From positions 1 through 50,114 of the forward strand of contig JAHCAW010000027.1 in the NCBI GenBank assembly GCA_019634695.1: DNA of 50,114 bases. Reading direction: 5' to 3'. Below are positions 1-8,057 of the stretch, in pieces; within the stretch, counting starts at the first letter, position 1; each line of letters begins with the position of its first letter. The DNA is from Candidatus Sumerlaeia bacterium. GTDB taxonomy: Bacteria; Sumerlaeota; Sumerlaeia; SLMS01; JAHLLQ01. The notes under the pieces are model-generated. The model made no database searches and was not told the DNA's origin. It saw nothing but the letters and a program-made list of their open reading frames with translations. The position numbers and the translations under genes were made by a program.

Positions 1-376
1 CGATGGCCTCGCGCAGGAACTCCAGACGCTTCTTGTTGGACTCGAGCAGGTGGACTTCGCAGTTGGGCCAATAGAGGGCGTAAATGATGCCGGGCAGGCC
101 GGCGCCGGAGCCGACGTCGAGGAGTTCCTCGGGGCCGTCGGGCAGGAAGTCGACATCTTCCGGGGCGGCCTCGAGCGGGGCGAGGGCGTCGCCGACCACT
201 TGAACGGCCAACTCGTTGAGGTCACGGAATCCGGTCAGATTGTTGTCGCGTCCGCGACTGCGGAGCATTTCGAGGAAGGCTTCGAACTTTTCGAGCAGAG
301 TGGCTTTGTTGCCGTTGGCCCGACCGAGATAGGGCTCGATCACGTCGGGAAGGGAAACAGCTTGCGCATTGCTCAT
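1..376 (-). CDS. rsmG: 16S rRNA (guanine-N7) methyltransferase RsmG, 3' end outside window
   Basis: Partial gene; the N-terminal 125 codons lie here and the rest runs off the left edge. RsmG (GidB) uses S-adenosylmethionine to methylate N7 of G527 in 16S rRNA. The protein begins MSNAQAVSLPDV and carries the Rossmann motif I of this family (LLDVGSGAGLPGI), followed by a strand of the type EVHLLESNKKRLEFL, which matches the RsmG pattern of an acidic residue and then KRxxFL. The start is an ATG sharing ATGA with the stop of the upstream glycosyltransferase gene, so the two are probably translationally coupled. Family assignment rests on motif recognition. Confidence 0.85.
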   Translation of the reverse strand, partial: MSNAQAVSLPDVIEPYLGRANGNKATLLEKFEAFLEMLRSRGRDNNLTGFRDLNELAVQVVGDALAPLEAAPEDVDFLPDGPEELLDVGSGAGLPGIIYALYWPNCEVHLLESNKKRLEFLREAI

Positions 377-1089
377 AGGACTCGCACCGGTGGCTGGGAC
401 GCGAGCAGTCGCCATTGGGCGGCCAACCCGGCCAGCAGTATTTTGGAATTGAGCGTGGACTTGCCGGCCCGACGCTCTTCGAACGTGATGGGCACCTCGG
501 CGATGCGGGCACCCATTGCATGGGCTGCGACCAGCAGTTCCTGCACGATGGCCGGGCCGTTGGAGTGAACACGCTCCCAGCGAATCCGCTCGAGCACCCA
601 CCGACGATACACCCGATAGCCGGAGGTGCAGTCGCGCACCGGAAGTCCGAGCAGGACGCGGATGTAGGTGTTTGCGGCAAGTGTGATCACGGTTCGCAGG
701 GGGCTCCGCCCTGTCTCTCGGCCGCCCGCGACAAGGCGCGACCCGATTACCATGTCCGCTCGACGAGTTGCCCGAAGCATCTGGCGCAGGAAACGCGGAT
801 GATGCGACCAGTCCGCATCCATTTCCACGACCACGTCCGCCCCGAGGTCCAACGCCTTGCGGAATCCCGCCACTCCCGCCGACCCCCGTCCCCGTTCTCC
901 CCGCCGGTGCACCAGATGCACCCGCGGATTTTTCTCCGCCAACCCTCCCACCAGCCGCCACGTGCCGTCCGGAGAATCGTCGTCCACCACCACCACTTCG
1001 AGGTTCCGGGAAACCCCCAACAGCGCCTCGATCAGCGGCAGGATATTCTCCGATTCGTTGTAGGTCGGCAGGGTTACGAGGATCTTCAT
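373..1089 (-). CDS. Family 2 glycosyltransferase, polyprenol-phosphate mannose synthase (DPM1-like)
   Basis: A 238-residue soluble GT2/GT-A enzyme. The N-terminus MKILVTLPTYNESENI is the classic start of DPM1-like synthases, followed by VVVVDDDSPDGTW (nucleotide-sugar site) and EMDADWSHHPRFL, which holds the DxD-like metal-binding motif. Later GSRLVAGG and the RDCTSGYRVY segment are also typical. Such enzymes load mannose or glucose from a nucleotide sugar onto polyprenyl phosphate at the inner membrane face for envelope glycosylation. There are no C-terminal membrane helices, so it is the short form. It overlaps rsmG by four bases. The exact sugar cannot be read from sequence. Confidence 0.85.
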   Translation of the reverse strand: MKILVTLPTYNESENILPLIEALLGVSRNLEVVVVDDDSPDGTWRLVGGLAEKNPRVHLVHRRGERGRGSAGVAGFRKALDLGADVVVEMDADWSHHPRFLRQMLRATRRADMVIGSRLVAGGRETGRSPLRTVITLAANTYIRVLLGLPVRDCTSGYRVYRRWVLERIRWERVHSNGPAIVQELLVAAHAMGARIAEVPITFEERRAGKSTLNSKILLAGLAAQWRLLASQPPVRVL

Positions 1090-1343
1090 GCCGTGTGATG
1101 TCGAACCCCAGATCGACGACTGGCGCAGGAGAGACCCTCTCAGCGCAACCCGTTAGATACCCTTCACACAGAGCCGCTCCCCGGCAAGCCAAAAATTGCC
1201 TCGACCCCTCTCCCCACCCGTCACTAACTGCCCCGCACGGGGGGCTCTTTCCCGCGAAAACACCGGAAAACACCACGCTTTCGCCCCGGACGTCCGCCCC
1301 CCGAACCCTCCCGATTTCATCCCTCGCCCGGAGCCCCAACGCC

Positions 1344-1817
1344 ATGACCAGCCTCGACGTCGTCAAGGACCAAACCTTGAAACTCCGGGCCATGATCGCC
1401 CGCCTCGTCGCCGAAGACAAGCACCGCGCCGACGTCATCCCCGCCGGTTGGAACAATAACCTGCGCTGGCACGTCGGCCACCTGATCACGACGCCGCATC
1501 TGCTGACCCAAGCGCTGATGGGCGAGCCGCTCACCATGCCGGCCGAGTACCGCGCCCTGTTCGCCAAGGGCACCAGCCCGGCCGGATGGCAGGGCCAGGA
1601 GGTCCCACCGCTCGACACGCTGCTGGACCAGATGACGGCCTGCTCGGAGGCGATCTTCGAAGCCTTCGCCGCCCGCGCCGACGAGCCCTTCCCCCAGCCC
1701 TACACCACCTCGGTGGGCGTCGTGCTGGCCACGCCGGCGCAGTCGCTGCTGTTCAGCCAGGCCCACGACGGCATCCACCTCGGGATGGTCATGGCCCTGC
1801 GCCGCGCGCTGCGGTGA
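1344..1817 (+). CDS. DinB-like four-helix-bundle protein
   Basis: A 157-residue protein resembling the DinB/YfiT superfamily, a group of small four-helix-bundle proteins, many of which bind a divalent metal through three histidines. Candidate ligands are His43 and His46 (RWHVGHL) and the C-terminal AHDGIHLGM pair, matching the family's early His and late HxxxH arrangement. The start is the ATG opening MTSLDVVKDQT; the frame is open far upstream, but that part is low-complexity Pro/Arg and antisense to the glycosyltransferase, so it is not coding. No good Shine-Dalgarno is visible. It stands alone, divergent from the rsmG pair. Function could be a thiol transferase or stress protein; undefined. 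Confidence 0.7.
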   Translation: MTSLDVVKDQTLKLRAMIARLVAEDKHRADVIPAGWNNNLRWHVGHLITTPHLLTQALMGEPLTMPAEYRALFAKGTSPAGWQGQEVPPLDTLLDQMTACSEAIFEAFAARADEPFPQPYTTSVGVVLATPAQSLLFSQAHDGIHLGMVMALRRALR

Positions 1818-1940
1818 CCGAGTGCCGTCCGTAATCTCGGGTCCGCCCACGCCTCTGGCGCAGTCGGAGCACACCACTCTGTTGTGCCACCCAGTGGCCT
1901 CAGCCCACGCGACGCCCGACAGGCGCGGTTGCATCATGCA

Positions 1941-2002
1941 GAATCCCAACGGGATTTCATGACACAGCCCCGGGCTGTTGTATTCAATCCCTTCGGGATT
2001 CG
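1941..2002. repeat. Cluster of short palindromes in the 1818-2120 intergenic region
   Basis: The 303-base gene-free stretch 1818-2120 contains GAATCCC-AAC-GGGATTT (1941-1957), CAGCCCCGGGCTG (1965-1977) and AATCCC-TTC-GGGATT (1986-2000). The first and third have the same stem with different loops, so this looks like a REP-type or miniature interspersed element rather than a single terminator. No T-tract follows. The rest of the stretch shows no gene or convincing promoter. It lies at the 3' ends of two convergent genes, a usual place for such elements. Confidence 0.5.
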
Positions 2003-2120
2003 GAGTTCGGCTCGCAATCTGAATCGTTCCGATGGCGATTGGGTGGACGGTGTCCTTACCACTTGGGAGCCGCGGTGCGCAGGGCAAGTGGCTGAGAACC
2101 AAGGGACAGTCGGCCCCGCC

Positions 2121-2609
2121 TCATCCCTCCGCTTCGGTGGCGAGGCGCTCGTAGGTTTCGAGCGCCGAGAGGAGTTGGCGGCCGAGCAGTTCGCCGGTCG
2201 CTTGGACTTCGCGGCCGAGCGGCTCGAGCGCCCGGTGCACCGGGGGCATCTCGAACGCGATCTGCGGGTTCGGGATGTTGAGCCGCACCGGGGCGGCGGG
2301 GGGCGCGGGTTCGACGCGCGGCGCGGGCTGCTGCCGGGGTGTCTCGCCGGGCGTCAGCACGAAAACAAGCGCGGCGCAGGCCGCCGCGAGCCCCAGGCCC
2401 CCGGCGAGCGTCACGATGCGCGCGGGCCGACGACGGGCGGGCCGCGCAGCCGGCGCCGCCGCGGCCCGGGCCTGCATCGCCGGCGCCACGTGCGCCATGA
2501 TCCGCGCATGCAGGTCCGACGGGGCGGGCTCGTCGCCCGCCAGCAGGCGGTGCAACTCCGCGTCCGTCCGTTCCAGTTGCTCGCGATTCTCTTCGGGTTC
2601 GCGGTTCAT
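2121..2609 (-). CDS. Single-pass membrane protein, putative anti-sigma partner of the ECF factor
   Basis: A 162-residue protein starting four bases inside the end of the ECF sigma gene (ATGA overlap). Residues 1-50 are acidic and soluble, a basic Arg-rich stretch precedes one membrane helix (VTLAGGLGLAAACAALVFVL), and a Pro/Ala-rich tail follows, presumably periplasmic. Position and topology are those of an anti-sigma factor. However, the HxxxCxxC zinc motif of the common ZAS anti-sigma domain is absent; the N-terminal part has no cysteine at all. The role is inferred from context only; a plain membrane protein of unknown function remains possible. Confidence 0.55.
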   Translation of the reverse strand: MNREPEENREQLERTDAELHRLLAGDEPAPSDLHARIMAHVAPAMQARAAAAPAARPARRRPARIVTLAGGLGLAAACAALVFVLTPGETPRQQPAPRVEPAPPAAPVRLNIPNPQIAFEMPPVHRALEPLGREVQATGELLGRQLLSALETYERLATEAEG

Positions 2610-3178
2610 GATTCGTCCTCCGGGAACAGGGCCTTGCGCAGGCGGTGGCGCGTGCGGTGCAGCAGCACCGCAAGGTGGTTCGGGGTCTTGCCCAGAATCG
2701 CGGCGATCTCCTTCAGTTCCATCTGCTCGCGATAGCGCAGATCGAACAGGGCCTGAAGCAGGGGATCGAGCGCGGCGAGTTCGCGCTCGAGGCGTTCGAC
2801 GGTCATCCGGGCCTCGACGACGCGGCGCGGCGAGTGGCCGGCCGGAGCGGCCAGCACGGGCACCTCGCCCGAGTCGTCGTCGAGCGATGCCATCGGCGCG
2901 CGCCGGCGGCGGTTCAGCGCCGCATGCACGGCGATGCGCAGCAGCCAGGGCCGGAACGGCCGGGCGGGATCGAACGAGTCGATCTTCTCGAAGGCGCGCA
3001 GGAAGGTCTCCTGCGTGACGTCCAGGGCGTCCTCGTCGTGGCGCAGGATGCGACGCGCCAGCGTGTGGACGCCCCGCTCGTGGCGCGCGACGAGCGCCTC
3101 GAAGGCGGCGACCTCGCCGGCCTGGACGCGGCGGGCGAGGTCTTCGTCGGGCACGGCGGTGGACGGCGGCGCGTTCAT
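2606..3178 (-). CDS. RNA polymerase ECF-type sigma-70 factor
   Basis: A 190-residue ECF sigma factor. Region 2 runs over roughly residues 10-85, with the DALDVTQETFLRAF helix (region 2.2) and FRPWLLRIAVHAALNRRRR (2.3-2.4). Region 4 is the C-terminal helix-turn-helix LKEIAAILGKTPNHLAVLLH, ending in RTRHRLRKAL. No regulatory C-terminal extension is present. The start is the ATG in MNAPPSTAVPD, which shares ATGA with the stop of the upstream secreted-protein gene; the frame is open upstream but that is antisense-type filler. Both ends overlap neighbours by four bases, so secreted protein, sigma factor and membrane partner form one unit, probably responding to an envelope signal. Confidence 0.88.
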   Translation of the reverse strand: MNAPPSTAVPDEDLARRVQAGEVAAFEALVARHERGVHTLARRILRHDEDALDVTQETFLRAFEKIDSFDPARPFRPWLLRIAVHAALNRRRRAPMASLDDDSGEVPVLAAPAGHSPRRVVEARMTVERLERELAALDPLLQALFDLRYREQMELKEIAAILGKTPNHLAVLLHRTRHRLRKALFPEDES

Positions 3179-4098
3179 TCGATCGGCGTGGCCTGCTCGC
3201 TTGCGGGTTGGGCCTCCTTGGCCAGACCCGGCACGTTCTCGTACGGCACCGTCAGGCTGACGCGCAGCCCGCCCGGTTCGCCGCCCGGTTCGATGAGCAG
3301 CCGCGACAGCAGCGCGCGCTTCGGATCGTCGGGGCGCATGCCCATCTGGGCCAGCGCCACCAGCCCGTACGCCCCGAGCTGCATCTGGCTGGCGTACTCG
3401 GGTTCGCGCACCTTGATCTCGGCGACGAGACGCACGCCCGCGTCGGCCAGCGTGACCGTCGCCGCGATCGCCTCGTAGGTCGCCTGGCCCAGAATGCCGG
3501 GCAGATTGTACGAGCGCAGGTCGGGCTGGGCCGCGCACAGCCAAACGGTGGGCCCGTCGGCCGCCAGGCGCTCGCCGGTGGCGAAGGCGGCGCGGTCGAC
3601 CGCCTTGCCGGCCAGCGCCCCGTAGATGCCGGCCAGATCCTGCTGCGAGTTCGCCGCCACCATCACGCCGTCGGCCGGGAAAGCCACGAACGGCTTGTCG
3701 CTCTGCGGCAGGTGGTGGACGTCGTGCCCCTCCACCTGGACCTTGGCGTAACCCGGCGTCAGCGACGCGATGGCGATCAGCTTCGTCGGGTCGAAACGTC
3801 CGAGCACCGCGACGTTGAGGCGCTGCATGTCAGCCGTCGAGCCGAACAGTACCACATGGTCGAGGTCCTTCGCCAGATCGATCCCGAGCGCGTCCTTGAC
3901 GCCGTCGAGATACTGGCGGTCCGACCCTCGAAGGTGCGCCTCGACCAGACGTTGCGTCACCGGGTGGTTCACCGCTTGGACAACATCCAGCACCATGACG
4001 AAGTTGGAGCCCGGCGGCACGACGTCCAGCGGGCTGCGCGCCCAGCCGTTGACCGCCGCCAACAGGAATGCCGCTGCGACCAGCAACCGACGAATCAT
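3175..4098 (-). CDS. Secreted hypothetical protein in the ECF sigma operon
   Basis: A 307-residue protein with a clear signal peptide (MIRRLLVAAAFLLAAVNGWA, cut before RSPLDVV). The mature part opens with VVPPGSNFVMVLDV, a pattern I associate with DUF3352-like proteins that begin a repeated alpha/beta unit with a Leu-Pro/Gly-Ser/Ala-aromatic turn; I am not certain of the family. There are no catalytic motifs. A strong GGAGGT Shine-Dalgarno precedes the ATG. It is first in a tightly overlapping set with the sigma factor and its membrane partner, so it may be a periplasmic sensor or a product of the response. Confidence 0.6.
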   Translation of the reverse strand: MIRRLLVAAAFLLAAVNGWARSPLDVVPPGSNFVMVLDVVQAVNHPVTQRLVEAHLRGSDRQYLDGVKDALGIDLAKDLDHVVLFGSTADMQRLNVAVLGRFDPTKLIAIASLTPGYAKVQVEGHDVHHLPQSDKPFVAFPADGVMVAANSQQDLAGIYGALAGKAVDRAAFATGERLAADGPTVWLCAAQPDLRSYNLPGILGQATYEAIAATVTLADAGVRLVAEIKVREPEYASQMQLGAYGLVALAQMGMRPDDPKRALLSRLLIEPGGEPGGLRVSLTVPYENVPGLAKEAQPASEQATPIE

Positions 4099-4196
4099 GC
4101 GAGGAGACCTCCGTGGTTGGACGGAAAGACCGCGCCGGCGTGCGTGCCGGCCTTCATCGGGAATCTACCCGCCGGCGGCCGAGACATTACAGCCCG

Positions 4197-5144
4197 TCAG
4201 GGCAGCGACCGCAGCAGGCCGTCGATCGCCCGCCGCACGTCCGGGTCGGTTTCGACCGCGAGCACGTCGCGGAGCAGGCGCCGGGCCGCCTCGGCGTCCG
4301 GGCCGAAGACCAGCGCCGTGTAGCCCCGGATGCGTTCGGGCCCCGGCAGCGAGGCCGCCGGGCCGTTCGGCGCCAAGGCCCGCTCGAGTTCGCGCGCGGC
4401 GTGCGCCCGCTCGCTGCCGCCGATGTCGTCGCGGCCGGCCGCAAGAATCAGCAACTGGGCGTTGGCCAGCACCGTGACCGCCGGGTCGCCGGGAAACAGG
4501 TCCGCCGACTGGCGGCACAGGCGCAGGCACAGCTCCTCGTCCACCAGCGCCGCGAGCGTCAGGCGCGCCTGCCACTCGCCGCTCTCGATCGGCGTGCGCG
4601 TCGGCTGCTCCAGCAGGTCGGCCACGTCGGGGTCGCCGGCGAAATCGAGGTCGTCCAGCCCGGACGGCACGATGCGCAGCACCAGCAACTCGCGCAGGTC
4701 CGAATCCTCCTCGACGGCCATCATGCGCCGAAGGTGCGGCTGCAAGTCCTCGCGCACGTACAGCAGGTCGATCAGGTTGTGACGATGATCGGGCAGCAGA
4801 CGCGCGTAGAGAGCGAGGACATCGCCGCCGGATTCGGCCAGCAGGGCGTCGAGTTCCTCCTCCCACAACGCGGGCTCGTCGGCGCCCGGATAGGGGAGGT
4901 CGGCGTCGGCCGCGTCGTCGGCAATCGCCGCGGCAGACGACCCGGTTGGCGCAGCGGCGAGCGGACTGCCCGCGGAGTCGGCGGGTTGCTCCACCAAGAC
5001 CGCCGGCGCCGCAGTGGGTCCGCTCGATTCGGAACGCTCGCCCGCCGTCTCCACGCCGCCACGCGGCGCCAGCACCACAATGCCGACCGCCACCGCGACC
5101 ACCGCGGCCAGGATTCCGATGCGACGCCACAAGGACTCGGACAT
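4197..5144 (-). CDS. Membrane-anchored hypothetical protein with helical repeat-like domain
   Basis: A 315-residue protein. The start is taken at MSESLWRRIG, directly before one membrane segment (IGILAAVVAVAVGIVVLA); upstream in-frame sequence lacks coding character. An Ala/Ser/Pro-rich linker (about residues 35-90) leads to an all-helical region rich in leucine and acid residues, which resembles TPR/HEAT-type repeats (LLVLRIVPSGL, RRLLRDVLAVETDPDVRRAID). It is probably anchored in the inner membrane with the domain in the periplasm. It lies 98 bases upstream of the ECF operon on the same strand and may be cotranscribed. No function is recognised. Confidence 0.6.
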   Translation of the reverse strand: MSESLWRRIGILAAVVAVAVGIVVLAPRGGVETAGERSESSGPTAAPAVLVEQPADSAGSPLAAAPTGSSAAAIADDAADADLPYPGADEPALWEEELDALLAESGGDVLALYARLLPDHRHNLIDLLYVREDLQPHLRRMMAVEEDSDLRELLVLRIVPSGLDDLDFAGDPDVADLLEQPTRTPIESGEWQARLTLAALVDEELCLRLCRQSADLFPGDPAVTVLANAQLLILAAGRDDIGGSERAHAARELERALAPNGPAASLPGPERIRGYTALVFGPDAEAARRLLRDVLAVETDPDVRRAIDGLLRSLP

Positions 5145-5274
5145 GACTCGAAGCGCTCTCCAACCCGACCATCCGGCCGGCGCCGAATTCCTCCCCCGCC
5201 GCCCGCAGGGATGGCAACTGGGGAGAGCAGAGGCCCTCCCATGACCCAATCAAGCATCAGGCCCCGCGGCAATT

Positions 5275-5328
5275 GCGTCGGACAGGTCAGACTTGTCCGA
5301 CAGGTCGGACGTGTCCGACCCGTTCGAC
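5275..5328. repeat. Six tandem 9-bp units, consensus NNGTCNGAC
   Basis: The 355-base divergent intergenic region 5145-5499 holds six back-to-back nonamers: gcgtcggac, aggtcagac, ttgtccgac, aggtcggac, gtgtccgac, ccgttcgac. The first five match the consensus exactly and the last has one change. The core GTCNGAC is itself palindromic, so the tract reads the same on both strands. A looser copy of the TCCGAT/TCCGAC theme follows near 5370-5400. The rest of the region holds a promoter for the secreted FG-GAP gene and nothing else I recognise. Confidence 0.7.
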
Positions 5329-5427
5329 CGACACTCCCGCAACCCCACCGCCTTCCGATGCCCCAAGATTCGTCCGCTCCCTCGGATTCGTCCGATTCCG
5401 CGCCCCCGCCATCCCCCGCAACTCGTG

Positions 5428-5456
5428 TTGCCGGCCGGGCGATGGTGTCCTATGAT
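5428..5456 (+). promoter_or_regulatory. Putative sigma-70 promoter for the FG-GAP gene
   Basis: TTGCCG (5428-5433) and TATGAT (5451-5456) are separated by exactly 17 bases, giving four and five of six consensus matches. Transcription would begin near 5463 and the gene starts at 5500, after a GAGGGGAGC Shine-Dalgarno. This is sequence resemblance only. Confidence 0.5.
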
Positions 5457-5499
5457 GATCCCGTAACGTGCGGGGAACACGGGACCGAGGGGAGCGAAC

Positions 5500-7728
5500 A
5501 TGTCCATTCCGGAATTCGCCAACAGGGCGCCGGTGCTTGCAGCGACCGCGCTGCTGGCGCTCGCCTTGGCCGGGCTCGCCCCGGCGCAGTTGACGCACCC
5601 GTTCCGGGTGGACGGGCTGGATGGCGCGAACGGCGTGAGGCTGAACGTGCGGGATGTTTTTGGCCAAGGCCGTCTTGCCCAGCAACTTGGTCGCCGGCTG
5701 GTGGGAATCGGTGATATCAACGGCGATGGCTTCGAGGATTTCGCCGCGTCTATGGTGGGCGAGAGCGCCGAGATCCCCGTCGGTATGGGATGGACCGTTA
5801 TCAATCGCGGGCGTGTCTATGTGGTTCTGGGGCGCGAGGGAGAATGGCCCCAGGGTGTGGTATCGCTTGGCGATCTGGATGCGTCCGAGGGGTTCCATAT
5901 TGATGGACGATTCCGGGTTTCGGACCTCGGGGTCAGCCTGTCGGGCGCGGGTGATGTTAACGGCGACGGATACGCAGACTTTCTGATCGGCGCTTGGGGA
6001 ATCGGAAGCATGGCAGTCGATGAGCCCGACCAGGCAGTTTATCTGGTCTTCGGCCGACCCGACTTTCCCTCGCCCTTCAGCCTCGATCCGCTCGATGGCC
6101 ACAACGCCGTGCGATTCAAGTGGGGGCTCCAAAGCTGCGGTGGAATCGGAGATGTCAATGGCGACGGATTCGACGATTTCTACATTCCCACATTAAGCGC
6201 CGTTGGAACCGTGGATGGGATGATTGTCTATGGCCACCCAGGGAATTGGGCGGGAGAAGTGCACCTGTGGGACCTGGCCCTGGGAACCGAGTGCTCGGTG
6301 GTCGAGAGTGACGCGCAACCGGTTGTCACGGGCCTGGGCGACGTGAACGGCGACGGCGTGGACGACTTCGCGCTGGCGTTTCCTCTCGCCGACTCGACCG
6401 GCGGTAGTGCGGCCGGGGCGGTCTACGTCATCTACGGCCGGCCCGGGGGCTTCGGCGACGAACTCGATCTCGCCGCGCTCGATGGTACGAATGGATTTCG
6501 GTTGGATGGGGACTCTTCAGGCGAGCGGCTAAGTACTGCTTCGAGTGTTGGGGACTTGACCCACAATGGGTGCAATGATCTCTTCATGGGTGCGAATGGT
6601 TTCAATTTCGGAAACATGCCCAATCGTGGCCGTGCGGTCTTGTTATCCCATGATCATGCTGGTTCATCCGTGTTTCCCCCGATTTCTTCTCTCGACGACC
6701 TGGGAGCCTGCCAGATTTGGGGGGGCGCGGCACGAGAATCTGGCAGCCTCGTCAGGTTGTGGGGCTTCGACTCGTCAGGCCGCACGATGGTGCTTGCCTC
6801 CACGCCCGGCGGAGGAGAGCCAAAGGACCCCACGACTGGAGTTGGCATGGGAACGGCCCAAGTATTTCTCTTTGACCCAAGCGTTCATGGCTGCCCTTTT
6901 GACTTGTCAACGTTTGATGGACAGCATGGAATCCGTTTAGAGGGAATCAACGTTAACGATACTTTCGGTGGTGGTTTCTCCGGATTTGACTTTAACGGTG
7001 ATGGGGTTCTGGATATAGGATTCCGGGCACCGGGCGCTTACGACGGCGAAGGCGAGATCAACCTCGTCTACGGCTTCGACGGGCCGACGAGTTTGACGTT
7101 GCGGCGCTATGTTGCGCCGGGCAATCCGCCGACGGCCGGCGTCGGGATGCTGGGCAACGGCAGCCACACGATTCCGCACTCGAGGCTCTGGATCACGTTC
7201 GGGTCGGGCGACGACGGCAGCGGCGGCGCGAGCCTCGTGACCGTCACGATCAACCGCACGGCCGACGGACTGACCAATCTCCCCGGCCCTGTCGCTGCCG
7301 TTCAGTGGATTGGCGATTGGGGCCGCCCCGGCTGGGACGGCGCCTACATCACGGTCAAGTATCTCGACTCGGAAGTTGCCGGCCTCGACCCCACGCGCCT
7401 GCGGCTCTACTACTCCGAAACCCCCGATGGCCCATGGACCCAGTCCGAGCACGGCTTCGTCGACACGCGCCGCAAACGCGTCGGCGGCGTCGTCTGGTCA
7501 ACGGGGTACTACGTTCTTGTCGAAAGGTCCCCGCCCACCGGCGACGTCAACCGCGACGGCGCCGTCACCCCCGTGGACGCGCAATGGGCGTTCGAGTGCG
7601 CCCTGGCCGCCTGCCCGCCGAACGCCGATATCGAAGCAGGCGATCTCTGCCCTCCCTACGGCGTCCTCACCCCTGCCGACTCGCAAGGCGTCTTCCACCG
7701 ATTTCTCGGTCTGGCGGAATGCCCGTGA
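5500..7728 (+). CDS. Secreted FG-GAP repeat protein with C-terminal dockerin-like domain
   Basis: A 742-residue exported protein. The signal peptide covers about residues 1-30 (hydrophobic AATALLALALAGLAPA, likely cleavage near AQL). At least five FG-GAP/integrin-alpha-type calcium loops follow: GDINGDGFEDF, GDVNGDGYADF, GDVNGDGFDDF, GDVNGDGVDDF and DFNGDGVLDI, plus a degenerate GDLTHNGCNDL. These build a seven-bladed propeller fold in known proteins. After a linker domain (about 520-670), the last 60 residues form a dockerin-like pair: GDVNRDGAVTPVDAQ and a second half, DLCPPYGVLTPADSQ, that has lost its calcium aspartates. It is probably surface attached or secreted. Base composition dips in the middle of the gene. 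Confidence 0.85.
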   Translation: MSIPEFANRAPVLAATALLALALAGLAPAQLTHPFRVDGLDGANGVRLNVRDVFGQGRLAQQLGRRLVGIGDINGDGFEDFAASMVGESAEIPVGMGWTVINRGRVYVVLGREGEWPQGVVSLGDLDASEGFHIDGRFRVSDLGVSLSGAGDVNGDGYADFLIGAWGIGSMAVDEPDQAVYLVFGRPDFPSPFSLDPLDGHNAVRFKWGLQSCGGIGDVNGDGFDDFYIPTLSAVGTVDGMIVYGHPGNWAGEVHLWDLALGTECSVVESDAQPVVTGLGDVNGDGVDDFALAFPLADSTGGSAAGAVYVIYGRPGGFGDELDLAALDGTNGFRLDGDSSGERLSTASSVGDLTHNGCNDLFMGANGFNFGNMPNRGRAVLLSHDHAGSSVFPPISSLDDLGACQIWGGAARESGSLVRLWGFDSSGRTMVLASTPGGGEPKDPTTGVGMGTAQVFLFDPSVHGCPFDLSTFDGQHGIRLEGINVNDTFGGGFSGFDFNGDGVLDIGFRAPGAYDGEGEINLVYGFDGPTSLTLRRYVAPGNPPTAGVGMLGNGSHTIPHSRLWITFGSGDDGSGGASLVTVTINRTADGLTNLPGPVAAVQWIGDWGRPGWDGAYITVKYLDSEVAGLDPTRLRLYYSETPDGPWTQSEHGFVDTRRKRVGGVVWSTGYYVLVERSPPTGDVNRDGAVTPVDAQWAFECALAACPPNADIEAGDLCPPYGVLTPADSQGVFHRFLGLAECP

Positions 7729-7765
7729 GGGCATCAGGTGGCACAGGCGATTGGCGGATTCGCGA

Positions 7766-8047
7766 TCAGGTGGAGCGGTTGGCGACGAACGGGTTCGGTA
7801 TGCTGGCATCCGTCAACCGGGCGTAGAGCACGTCCGGATCGAGGTCGGCTCCGTTGGGCCAACCAATGGTCCCCACCTCCGGGATCACTTGGACCTGCCG
7901 GAATCTGGACGGGTCTCTCAAGGGCTCGAAGATGCCTTCGAAAGGAACGAGGTCGGTCAGCAGGATCGTGCCCTCCACACCATCCTCGAATCGGAGGTGC
8001 AGTCCGTAGTCGTCGCGTGGTTCGACGGCGATGATATCGCGCAACAT
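7766..8047 (-). CDS. DUF2442-type small protein
   Basis: A 93-residue protein starting MLRDIIAVEPRDDYGLHLRF, with a central EGTILLTDL segment and a C-terminal IGWPNGADLDPDVLYARL. This pattern (EVGTIxWPNGADLxPExLY) is the signature of the DUF2442 family. Members are often encoded beside a DUF4160 protein, and a DUF4160 gene does sit immediately upstream, 10 bases away, although broken. The pairing has the look of a small toxin-antitoxin or metabolic accessory module, but no activity is established that I know of. It appears intact. Confidence 0.8.
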   Translation of the reverse strand: MLRDIIAVEPRDDYGLHLRFEDGVEGTILLTDLVPFEGIFEPLRDPSRFRQVQVIPEVGTIGWPNGADLDPDVLYARLTDASIPNPFVANRST

Positions 8048-8057
8048 GGTTGTCTCC

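Noticed and set aside
1205..1250. GCCCCGCACGGGG hairpin as a terminator
   Set aside because: The stem is short and no T-tract follows; it lies upstream, not downstream, of the flanking genes.
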